Notes under the pieces: model-generated
Seen by the model: only the letters and a program-made list of their open reading frames with translations
Database searches by the model: none
What the model was told of the DNA's origin: nothing
DNA from: JANQMY01 sp965228775
Lineage (GTDB): Bacteria; Pseudomonadota; Alphaproteobacteria; JANQMY01
Reading direction: 5' to 3'
Length of the DNA: 64,000 nt
NCBI GenBank assembly: GCA_965228775.1
Contig: OZ245840.1
Span: forward strand, 4,898,001 to 4,962,000
Translations under genes and position numbers: made by a program
In this document: in pieces, positions 25,094 through 32,265 of the stretch
How the letters are laid out: each line of letters starts with the position of its first letter
Numbering within the stretch: position 1 is the first letter of the stretch

Positions 25094-25723
25094 TTACTCC
25101 CCACCCAGCCAATCGAGCAGCGGCCTCAAGGCCGTCTCGTAATGTTCCGTCACATAAGACGGCATGTCGATCTCGTAGAAAGCTCCTGAAAACGCTAGCA
25201 GGATCAGGCCCGTTACCGTCACGCTGAAGAGCCACAAAAAGGCAATGACGTTTTCCGGCGCGCCTTTCCAGTAGAGCGCTGTCACTGCGATCATGTGCGC
25301 GAAAAACGAAAACACGCCGAGCCCGTAGAAGGCAGGGGCCGCGTATTGGATCGGCCCATAGGCGAACCCGCCCGCAGCCCAATAGAAATCCGTGGGAACG
25401 GAGTCCCAATGGCGCGCATACAAGACGGACGCTATGTGCACCGCCATGAACAGCAGCAGATAAGCACCGCTGAGATTGCGCGCAACCCGCCACCCGGATT
25501 TTGGAAACCACTGAAATTCCGCCCAGCCTGAAACAATTTGTATAAGGACGGAAAGAAGCAGCACCGCTTCATAAAAAGGGTTTGCATAGAATTGGCGCAT
25601 GGTGGAAAGGCCGGAGCTGTGCGCCTCCGGCGAGGCAACCGCCATCAGGTGAACGCCGATGTGACTGACGATAAATGCCCCAAGGAGGATGGAGTTAAAA
25701 CGGTGGATCAGTTCCCAATTCAT
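25094..25723 (-). CDS. Four- to five-helix membrane protein with histidines like a cytochrome b subunit
   Basis: The 209-residue product has about five membrane helices. Histidines fall inside or at the ends of helices (LIHRFNSILLGAFIVSHIGV, LLLFMAVHIASVLYARH, FSFFAHMIAV), the spacing expected of heme-binding anchors such as those of succinate dehydrogenase or related DUF4405-like proteins. No flavoprotein or iron-sulfur partner lies next to it. The ATG at 25723 follows GGAAG; a start 84 bases upstream is possible. The function stays open. Confidence 0.6.
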   Translation of the reverse strand: MNWELIHRFNSILLGAFIVSHIGVHLMAVASPEAHSSGLSTMRQFYANPFYEAVLLLSVLIQIVSGWAEFQWFPKSGWRVARNLSGAYLLLFMAVHIASVLYARHWDSVPTDFYWAAGGFAYGPIQYAAPAFYGLGVFSFFAHMIAVTALYWKGAPENVIAFLWLFSVTVTGLILLAFSGAFYEIDMPSYVTEHYETALRPLLDWLGGE

Positions 25724-26012
25724 GCACTTCCAGAGGGCTTCTGCTATCCACCGGCTCGATAGGAATTCAAAGACGAAGGAAACACGCTTCCTCGCACCAT
25801 GTGGCATGGCGCCGTCAAGGTGTTAGCCGCCGCAAATCCGCTTGAACTTCTGTTGATGGAAAGTCTGTCGCCCCAAACCCCTAACGATAAACAAACACAG
25901 CACCCAGCCGCGCGTCACTGTCCTGCCGGACATGATCCCCCAATCTGATATTATTGGGTTAGGTTAACGCAGAACCAGAACAGAATAAAGAAACGGAGTC
26001 ATCGGAACAGCC

Positions 26013-26738
26013 ATGCCCGCCATCAGCACAGGAAAATCGGAGCCGTCCTCAATGCAGCCCTTTGGCGAAGGCCTTTGGTTTGCCGATGGGCCGGACGTGG
26101 CCTCCTTCGGCTTCCGCTACCCGACGCGGATGGTCATCATTAGGCTCGTGGATGGCGGGTTGTTTGTCTGGTCGCCGGTGGCATTGTCGGACACGCTGCG
26201 CGGCGAAGTGGACGCCGCAGGCCCCGTGAGGTTCATTGTGGCTCCCAATACGCTCCATCATCTATCGATCCCCGAATGGCAATCCGCCTATCCGGAGGCG
26301 CGTGTCTACGGCGCGCCCGGCCTTCAGCAGCGCCGCAAGGACATTGCGTTCGACGGCCTGGTCGAGGAGGGCATTGATGTTCCGTGGGCGGATCAGGTGG
26401 ACCATGTGGTCATGGGCGGAAACATGATCACCACGGAAGTGGTCTTCTTCCACCGCGAAAGCGCCACGGTTTTGTTCACGGATCTTATCCAGAACTTCGA
26501 CGAGGAATGGTTTTCCGGCTGGCGCAAGATCATCGCCCGCCTGGACGGCATGGTGGGGGACGAGGCACAAGTGCCGCGCAAGTTCCGAATGGCCTTTACA
26601 AACCGTAAGGCCGCCCGCTTAGCTCTTGAGCGCATTCTCCAATGGCCCGCGGAAAAAGTGCTGATGGCCCATGGCACTCCGGTTGAAAAGAATGGCCGTG
26701 ATTTTATCCGCCGTGCGTTCGGGTGGTTGAATCCGTGA
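26013..26738 (+). CDS. DUF4336 domain protein (metallo-beta-lactamase-like)
   Basis: The 241-residue product matches the DUF4336 layout: GEGLWFADGP near the start, the strand VIIRLVDGGLFVWSPVALS, RFIVAPNTLHHL with adjacent histidines, and a late ...LMAHGTPVEKNG strand-loop with another histidine. The fold is related to metallo-beta-lactamases but with altered metal ligands. No function is established. The start at 26013 fits the first ATG after GGAACAG. It lies upstream of the caspase-like gene on the same strand, with about 75 bases between them. Confidence 0.8.
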   Translation: MPAISTGKSEPSSMQPFGEGLWFADGPDVASFGFRYPTRMVIIRLVDGGLFVWSPVALSDTLRGEVDAAGPVRFIVAPNTLHHLSIPEWQSAYPEARVYGAPGLQQRRKDIAFDGLVEEGIDVPWADQVDHVVMGGNMITTEVVFFHRESATVLFTDLIQNFDEEWFSGWRKIIARLDGMVGDEAQVPRKFRMAFTNRKAARLALERILQWPAEKVLMAHGTPVEKNGRDFIRRAFGWLNP

Positions 26739-26813
26739 GATCCGCGTCTGCCATAGGTGCTTGACCCGAATTTTTATGTCGTTCACCCTGTACAGACGAA
26801 TTGGGGTGAGATG

Positions 26814-27905
26814 ATGAGACCACTTCTACCGCTTGTTTCCGGGGTTTTCGCATTGCTACTATCCAGCGCCGTGACGGCACAGGACCGCGGCGTCGGCCAG
26901 GTAGACAGTGGCGCAGAGGCCCTAAGCGGCCCGCTTTACGAGGAGAGCCATGCCCTCATCATTGGGGCCAGCCAATATCAACATTGGGAGCCGCTGCCCG
27001 GCGTTGTCGATGATGTGAAGGCGGTGAAAGACGCGCTGATCGAGCTCGACTTCAATGTGCTTGAGGTGCGGGATCCGACGCGCGAGGAACTGGAAACCAC
27101 CCTGTTCGAGTTCGCGAATGAGCACGGCAAAAACTACGAGTCGCGATTGCTGATCTATTTTGCGGGTCATGGCGAGAACATCAAAAACAATAATGGATTG
27201 GAGACAGGGTTTCTGGTTCCGGTGGATGCACCGGACTCCACCCAGCCCGCGGCATTCAAGTCCAAAGCTCTGAGCGAAGACAAAATTCGCGAGATTGTGC
27301 GCGACATTCGGGCGAAGCATGTGCTTCTGGTGTTCGACAGTTGTTTTTCGGGATCGCTTCTTGGCCGCAGCAGAAGCGCAGTGCAGCCCGTCATGCTGGA
27401 AAATACGGCGTCGCCGGTTCATCAATATTTGTCGTCAGGCCGCGCGCGTGAAGAAGTACCGGACAAAAGTATCTTTCGGACGTTTTTTGTGCGTGCACTG
27501 AAGGGAGCGGGCGACCTTAACCGCGATGGTTTTGTCACCGGGTCTGAACTGTTCCTTTATGTGAAGCACAATGTGGTGGAAAGGTCTTCTGAAACAGGCC
27601 GCCGCCAAACACCGCAATTTGCGTCTCTCGCGGTGCGCACCGAGGATCGGGGAGATTTGGTGTTTCAATTGCCACCGGAACAGCGCGTGGCCGTCCAGCG
27701 CACAGCAGCGGTATCGGCCGCGATTCCGCCATCGGCAAACACGGTCCCAAGTCGCGACCGGGCCGGTCATGTGGGTGGGGGAAGCAATCCGTTTTTGTTG
27801 CTGATGATTGCTGCCCAATTGGCTCTCTTCGGCTTTTTGGGCTATCGCATTGCGTTGAGCATTATGCGGACGATCCGCAAGGAAGCCGCGTACCGCGAAC
27901 GGTAG
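26814..27905 (+). CDS. Caspase-like (peptidase C14) protein, exported or membrane-anchored
   Basis: The 363-residue product has a signal peptide (MRPLLPLVSGVFALLLSSAV), a caspase-fold domain at about residues 45-285, and a membrane helix near the end (NPFLLLMIAAQLALFGFLGY) followed by a basic tail. The catalytic dyad is intact: histidine in YFAGHGE and cysteine in DSCFSG. Family members cut after basic or acidic residues and act in stress or defence. The N-terminal signal and C-terminal helix place the protease in the periplasm. The ATG at 26814 has GGGG about 7 bases upstream. It is convergent with a gene for a TIR-like protein. Confidence 0.85.
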   Translation: MRPLLPLVSGVFALLLSSAVTAQDRGVGQVDSGAEALSGPLYEESHALIIGASQYQHWEPLPGVVDDVKAVKDALIELDFNVLEVRDPTREELETTLFEFANEHGKNYESRLLIYFAGHGENIKNNNGLETGFLVPVDAPDSTQPAAFKSKALSEDKIREIVRDIRAKHVLLVFDSCFSGSLLGRSRSAVQPVMLENTASPVHQYLSSGRAREEVPDKSIFRTFFVRALKGAGDLNRDGFVTGSELFLYVKHNVVERSSETGRRQTPQFASLAVRTEDRGDLVFQLPPEQRVAVQRTAAVSAAIPPSANTVPSRDRAGHVGGGSNPFLLLMIAAQLALFGFLGYRIALSIMRTIRKEAAYRER

Positions 27906-27918
27906 ATCGAAGACGCGC

Positions 27919-28572
27919 TCAGCTCAGATACAATGTCAGGCTCACTGCAAGGCTGAGCAATAACGCGGCAGCACCGGCCAGTTCCAATATATGGGCCCGC
28001 TTTGTCATCCAGAAGAATTGACCGATCGATAAGGAGTTTGGCTCCAAAGACCCAAGCAGAGCCGGATTTCCCCGCGTGCGCCGGTGTGCGTAAGCGCGTA
28101 CTTCTTCGGACCAGTTGGAAAGGCGGCCATTGAATTCCTTCGTGCGCAGGTGAGCCGGGTCCAGATTCATTTCCTGTACGTACCAATCATAGTTGGCTTC
28201 CAGAAGGCCTTCTTGGCGCAAACCATTTTCGCAGATCACTAGAAGGGGGAGGCGCTTGGCGTAGGCCAGCGCTGCTTCGATCTGGTTCCACGGCGTGGTC
28301 AAGCGCACGTTCTGCAGGGATAGCGGATTATCGCTGCCGCGCAGGTCCATACCGTTTTCGATCATGGTGCGTTCAAAGGCAATGATCACCGCGCCGTCGC
28401 AGGTGTTCATGAGCTTCTCGATGAACAGAAGTGGCTGTTTGTTGGCGAAATCGGTTCTGTTGAGCGCCCGCGGGTCGAAGCCTGCCCCCCGCAATATGCT
28501 TTCGATTTCGGAAACGAAAGCTTCCTGTTCAGGTGATGAAACCCGACCGACACTGATGAATATTTTTGACAT
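27919..28572 (-). CDS. TIR-like/nucleotide-binding domain protein with a C-terminal membrane anchor
   Basis: The 217-residue product begins KIFISVGRVSSPEQEAFV, the typical first strand and helix of TIR-like or nucleoside-deoxyribosyltransferase-like folds. CDGAVIIAFERT and a WNQIEAALAYAKRLPLLVI strand-helix follow, with a candidate acidic residue in the latter. A membrane helix close to the C-terminus (LELAGAAALLLSLAVSLTLY) makes it tail-anchored. TIR-like domains in bacteria often degrade NAD or bind nucleotides during defence. The 3' end is 13 bases from that of the caspase-like gene on the other strand. The family assignment is by pattern and not certain. Confidence 0.6.
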   Translation of the reverse strand: MSKIFISVGRVSSPEQEAFVSEIESILRGAGFDPRALNRTDFANKQPLLFIEKLMNTCDGAVIIAFERTMIENGMDLRGSDNPLSLQNVRLTTPWNQIEAALAYAKRLPLLVICENGLRQEGLLEANYDWYVQEMNLDPAHLRTKEFNGRLSNWSEEVRAYAHRRTRGNPALLGSLEPNSLSIGQFFWMTKRAHILELAGAAALLLSLAVSLTLYLS

Positions 28573-28775
28573 TTAGTTCTGGTTCTTCAGTATCACCGGG
28601 GCAGTTGCACCCCTTTTTCCCCAATGCGCCGATCTAAGCAGGACAAATGCCAAGTTTGAAGCCCTCAGAAGCCGAAAACGTCAATATTGGTGCAAAAAGG
28701 GGCACTTTTTTCCCTTGCCAATTGCGGTCATAGGCCCAACATTGTGCTTGATCAGGGGCACGGCGCGGGGCGCTC

Positions 28776-29060
28776 ATGGCAAGCAGCAATACATTCGAAC
28801 GGGAAGAACGGCGGCAGAGACGCAGCCGCTTTTTCGAACGCCTTCAAACCGGGTTCACGGTGATGCTGACCCTTTTTTTCATGGGAGTCTCTGCCTGGTC
28901 CATTAACACCATCGTGCAACAAAACCAGACCGGTGGCAGTGTGCCGGCGGTACAGCGCCAAGCGCCCGCGCAGGCACCGGCGGCGTTGAAGCCTGCCGCA
29001 GCGCCCAAGAAACAAAGCACCACGTCTTCCGAAAACTGGATCGTCAACGCGCCTAAATAG
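28776..29060 (+). CDS. Single-helix membrane protein, unknown function
   Basis: The 94-residue product has a basic, helical start (EREERRQRRSRFFERL), one membrane helix (GFTVMLTLFFMGVSAWSI) and an Ala/Pro/Gln-rich flexible tail. No family is recognised. The arrangement suggests a cytoplasmic N-terminus and a periplasmic tail. The ATG at 28776 follows a GGGGCGC stretch, a weak ribosome-binding site. Confidence 0.5.
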   Translation: MASSNTFEREERRQRRSRFFERLQTGFTVMLTLFFMGVSAWSINTIVQQNQTGGSVPAVQRQAPAQAPAALKPAAAPKKQSTTSSENWIVNAPK

Positions 29061-29088
29061 TGAGACGGTTAGGTAATTCAAATTTTGA

Positions 29089-29727
29089 TCAAGCGGCTTC
29101 GGCCACATCCGAAAACGCTTGGCGAAGCTGCGCAGCTGTTGCGGGCTGCAGACCGTGTTCGAACAAGGTGAGATGCTGCATCAACACCTGCCGCACCGTG
29201 TCCGCAGTGGATCTTCCGCCGGATTGACCGCTTTCCCGGAAATAGGTCAGACCGTACCTCAGCAGGATCGACGCGTTGATGGCGAGGTCGTCCAACTGCG
29301 TTTCGGGCCAATCCAGATGACCGGTGCGTACCATGGCGGCGAAAAAGGCTCTGAATTGGCGCTGGCTGTCCTGATAGAGCTTTGGCAGTACTTCCAGCAA
29401 GGCGGCACTGTGTTCACCGTAATCCGCCTGATCCCGATAGAGAAAGCTGTAATCCGTCAGCTCCTGCGCAAAGGCAGACAAGAATGCCACATAGTCGCTG
29501 ATGATGGTGTCGTCGTCTTGCGGTTCTAACTTCGAGCGCGGGCCCGTGCTTTCGATGAATTCCAGTGTGATGGCTTCCACCAGGGCCCGCTTGTTGTTGA
29601 AGTGATACCAAAGATTGCCTTCGGCGATGCCGACGGATTGGGCGAGGGCCGCTGTGGTCACATTGCCAAAGCCCTGTTCGTTGAACAGCTCTTTGGCGCG
29701 GTGAAGGATGCGGTCTTTGGTTTTCAC
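29089..29727 (-). CDS. TetR family transcriptional regulator
   Basis: The 212-residue product has the TetR N-terminal helix-turn-helix (RILHRAKELFNEQGFGNVTT, ALAQSVGIAEGNLWYHFNNK) and an alpha-helical ligand-binding domain. It is the third gene of a tight operon after the CYP153-type P450 and ferredoxin genes, starting 14 bases after the ferredoxin stop. A repressor encoded last in the operon it controls would give negative autoregulation, and the twin palindromes at 31348-31380 are the probable operators. The inducer is likely a hydrophobic P450 substrate, by inference only. Confidence 0.9.
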   Translation of the reverse strand: MKTKDRILHRAKELFNEQGFGNVTTAALAQSVGIAEGNLWYHFNNKRALVEAITLEFIESTGPRSKLEPQDDDTIISDYVAFLSAFAQELTDYSFLYRDQADYGEHSAALLEVLPKLYQDSQRQFRAFFAAMVRTGHLDWPETQLDDLAINASILLRYGLTYFRESGQSGGRSTADTVRQVLMQHLTLFEHGLQPATAAQLRQAFSDVAEAA

Positions 29728-29741
29728 TTTCGCGGCTCGCG

Positions 29742-30062
29742 TTAGTGTTGGGACTCTGGGAGTTCAGCAACAATGCCGTCGAGTTCGTCCGTCAGCTTAA
29801 TCTGACAGGCAAGACGCGACGTCTCCTTAGTGTTTTCAGCAAAGTCGAGCATGGACGTTTCCATGTCACTCTTGCCGTCAAGCTTGCCGCCCCATTCGCC
29901 ATTGATGAATACATGGCATGTGGCGCACGCGCAGGCGCCGCCGCAATCGGCGTCGATGCCGGGCACGCTGTTATTGATGGCGGCTTCCATGAGGGAAAGA
30001 CCGGACGCGGCATCAACCTCGTGCCGCGTGCCGTCATGTTCGATGAATGTTACTTTGGGCAT
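29742..30062 (-). CDS. 2Fe-2S ferredoxin, adrenodoxin type
   Basis: The 106-residue product has the cluster-binding loop CGGACACATC and the fourth ligand in SRLACQI, the CX5CX2C...C pattern of vertebrate-type ferredoxins that feed bacterial P450 enzymes. It starts 9 bases downstream of the P450 stop, so the pair is almost surely a redox partner set. A ferredoxin reductase gene is not visible in this window and must come from elsewhere. Length is typical. Confidence 0.95.
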   Translation of the reverse strand: MPKVTFIEHDGTRHEVDAASGLSLMEAAINNSVPGIDADCGGACACATCHVFINGEWGGKLDGKSDMETSMLDFAENTKETSRLACQIKLTDELDGIVAELPESQH

Positions 30063-30071
30063 TTAGTCTTC

Positions 30072-31331
30072 CTATTTTGCGTGGATCACAACCGGAACAT
30101 CCGTGTACCCCAAAACGAAGTTCGACGTGACGCGTTCCGGTTCGCCCACAAGTTCGATCTTGTGAAACCGTTTCATAATTTCTTCCCAAAGAATACGCAA
30201 TTGCATTTCGGCAACACGGTTGCCCATACAGCGGTGAATGCCAAAGCCGAAGGAAACATGGTGGCGGGCTTTGGGACGATCGATGATGAATTCATCCGGA
30301 TTATCGATGACTTCTTCATCCCGGTTGCCGGAGACATACCACATCACCACCTTGTCACCCTTTTTGATGTGCTTGCCTTGGAACACGATGTCTTCCAGCG
30401 CGTTGCGCCGCATATGGGCGAGCGGCGTTTGAAATCGGATGATTTCCGACACCATGTTAGGAATGAGGGATGGGTCTGCCCGCAACTTGTCATATTCGTT
30501 CGGGAATTTGTTGAGGAAGGTGACGCCGCCGGAAATTGAATTTCGCGTGGTGTCGTTGCCGCCCACGATCAGAAGGATCAGATTGCCCAGAAACTCCATT
30601 GGGTCGTTGATCATATCCTTCGTGTCTGGACTATGGGCCAGCAAGGAAATGAAATCGAATTTCGGCGGCTGGTTTGCACGTTCCTGCCAAAGCCGCGCAA
30701 AATAGTTCAGGCATTCCTGAAGCGTCTCGTGACGCTTTTCGAATGTGGCATCCGGCGAGCCGACGCTTGGTGAATCCGTTGAAGCATCCGACCAGAAGGG
30801 CAGCAGATGACGGTCTTCGAAGGGGAAGTCGAAAAGGGTTGCCAGCATCTGGGTCGTCAGTTCCTTGGAAATGTGTTCGACCCAATTGATTTCCTCGCCG
30901 ACCGGCAGGCTGTCCAGCAATGTGCATACGCGCTGGCGGATCAGGCCTTCCAGATCGGCAAGCTGCGTTGGCGTCACCGCCGGTTGAACGGCTTTGCGTT
31001 GATAGTCATGCTTCGGCTGATCTTCGGCGATGAACATGGGCGTGTTGAATTCTTCTTCCACGTCGCCGATGACAATATTGCCCTGGGATGAGAACACTTG
31101 GTGGTTCGAATCCACGGCCACAATGTCGTTGAATTTCGTAATTGACCAATATGGGCCAAATTCACTGTCCTCACAGAAATGAACCGGGTCTTCCTTGCGC
31201 AGGCGCCTGAAGTATTCGCCATGAACATCGTGCTTGAACAATTCCGCATTAGCCACGTTCAGCTTATCCAGCGGCAGCGACCAGGGGTCGGGCAATTCCG
31301 CGGCGGCGGGTGTTTGGATTGTTTCAGCCAT
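30072..31331 (-). CDS. Cytochrome P450, CYP153-like (alkane/fatty acid hydroxylase type)
   Basis: The 419-residue product has the oxygen-binding I-helix GGNDTTRNSISGG, the ExxR motif EIIR, and the heme-binding FGFGIHRCMGNR. The run HMRRNALEDIVFQGKHIKKG and VVMWYVSGNRDEEVI is strongly reminiscent of CYP153 enzymes, soluble P450s that hydroxylate the terminal carbon of alkanes and fatty acids. AGGGAGG lies before the ATG at 31331. It heads an operon with a ferredoxin gene and a TetR gene, and two tandem palindromes precede the start. The subfamily is my recognition, not a search result. Confidence 0.85.
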   Translation of the reverse strand: MAETIQTPAAAELPDPWSLPLDKLNVANAELFKHDVHGEYFRRLRKEDPVHFCEDSEFGPYWSITKFNDIVAVDSNHQVFSSQGNIVIGDVEEEFNTPMFIAEDQPKHDYQRKAVQPAVTPTQLADLEGLIRQRVCTLLDSLPVGEEINWVEHISKELTTQMLATLFDFPFEDRHLLPFWSDASTDSPSVGSPDATFEKRHETLQECLNYFARLWQERANQPPKFDFISLLAHSPDTKDMINDPMEFLGNLILLIVGGNDTTRNSISGGVTFLNKFPNEYDKLRADPSLIPNMVSEIIRFQTPLAHMRRNALEDIVFQGKHIKKGDKVVMWYVSGNRDEEVIDNPDEFIIDRPKARHHVSFGFGIHRCMGNRVAEMQLRILWEEIMKRFHKIELVGEPERVTSNFVLGYTDVPVVIHAK

Positions 31332-31347
31332 ATGATCCTCCCTGTTT

Positions 31348-31380
31348 AGGGTTTGTACCCTAATTTAGGGTGATAACCCT
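31348..31380 (-). promoter_or_regulatory. Two tandem palindromic operators before the P450 gene
   Basis: AGGGTTTGTACCCT (31348-31361) and AGGGTGATAACCCT (31367-31380) are both AGGGT-N4-ACCCT, 19 bases apart centre to centre, and 17 to 49 bases upstream of the P450 start. They are the likely binding sites of the TetR protein encoded at the end of the operon. Confidence 0.75.
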
Positions 31381-31483
31381 ATTTTTTGCCGAATGCAAGC
31401 TCCAAATTGAAGATTTGGTTTGCCCGCTGCTTGGCGAACCGCTGATTTCAGAACTATGATGCCGGTGAGGGGCTCTTATCCAT

Positions 31484-32227
31484 ATGACCGACAGCGTCAT
31501 CATTCTTGTGTTGCTGGGACTATTGTCCTTTGCGCTGCTTGCCATGCCGGTGCTGGACTGGCGGGCGCGCAGGCGCTTTAGGCGGCATCCGGAATTGCGC
31601 CTGCTGAACGTGCCGGAGGGGGCTGACAGTGTTCGGTTTCTGAGGCAGAAATCTGGACCGGCGAACCGGTCGGGCAAGAAGGGCGGTTTCGTTACTTACG
31701 AAACTTATCTGGGGTTGTTGCATTTTCGCGGCACGCGCCAACAGGGTGATTTTGGCGAACTTCTCACCGCCGTTATGGTGACCGCGCAGGGCTATAGCCA
31801 GATCCCGTCGCAGTATAACCGGAACAATGGGCTGGATGGCGTGTTCGTAAAGCGCGACAAGCCGGGTGCCTTCTCGCATGTTCTGATCACGGAAACGAAG
31901 ACCGGCCAGCCCAAAATCAGCAGCGATATCATGACCGATGCAGGTGTGCGGCGGCGGCTGGATCGTATGTATGCGGAAGGACTGCTAACCTATGAAACGG
32001 CCGCTCTGCTGATCAAGATGCTGGACAAAGGGTCCAAGAATTTTAAGAAGCAGCTATGGCAGCATCGGCTGGGGAGTGGCGAGACGTTTGTCTATGATTT
32101 GGACGCCGATCAGAAGTTCATCGGCAAGCCGCACGACATGACCAATAAGGGGCTGTTCGAAGCCCTTGTCCGAAACATGGTGACCGTGGGCAAGCTGACG
32201 GCGGATCTCAAAAACCCGCCGCGGTAA
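31484..32227 (+). CDS. Membrane-anchored protein with PD-(D/E)xK nuclease-like domain
   Basis: The 247-residue product opens with a membrane helix (VIILVLLGLLSFALLAMPVL) and a basic patch. The soluble part has an early helix with a glutamate (GDFGELLTAVMVTAQGY), an aspartate in GLDGVFVK, and ETKTG on a beta strand. Together these form the E...D...ExK pattern of restriction-like nucleases. The N-terminal anchor would keep the domain on the cytoplasmic face of the membrane. The target is unknown. It is divergent from the P450 operon and convergent with the oligopeptidase gene, with a clear terminator hairpin between. Confidence 0.6.
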   Translation: MTDSVIILVLLGLLSFALLAMPVLDWRARRRFRRHPELRLLNVPEGADSVRFLRQKSGPANRSGKKGGFVTYETYLGLLHFRGTRQQGDFGELLTAVMVTAQGYSQIPSQYNRNNGLDGVFVKRDKPGAFSHVLITETKTGQPKISSDIMTDAGVRRRLDRMYAEGLLTYETAALLIKMLDKGSKNFKKQLWQHRLGSGETFVYDLDADQKFIGKPHDMTNKGLFEALVRNMVTVGKLTADLKNPPR

Positions 32228-32230
32228 GGA

Positions 32231-32253
32231 TCAAAAGGGTCTGACCCTTTTGA
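32231..32253. terminator. Bidirectional terminator hairpin
   Basis: TCAAAAGGGTC and GACCCTTTTGA are perfect complements around one base. The A/T-rich ends serve as T-runs in both directions, between the converging nuclease-like and oligopeptidase genes. Confidence 0.7.
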
Positions 32254-32265
32254 AACGGCGAAACG

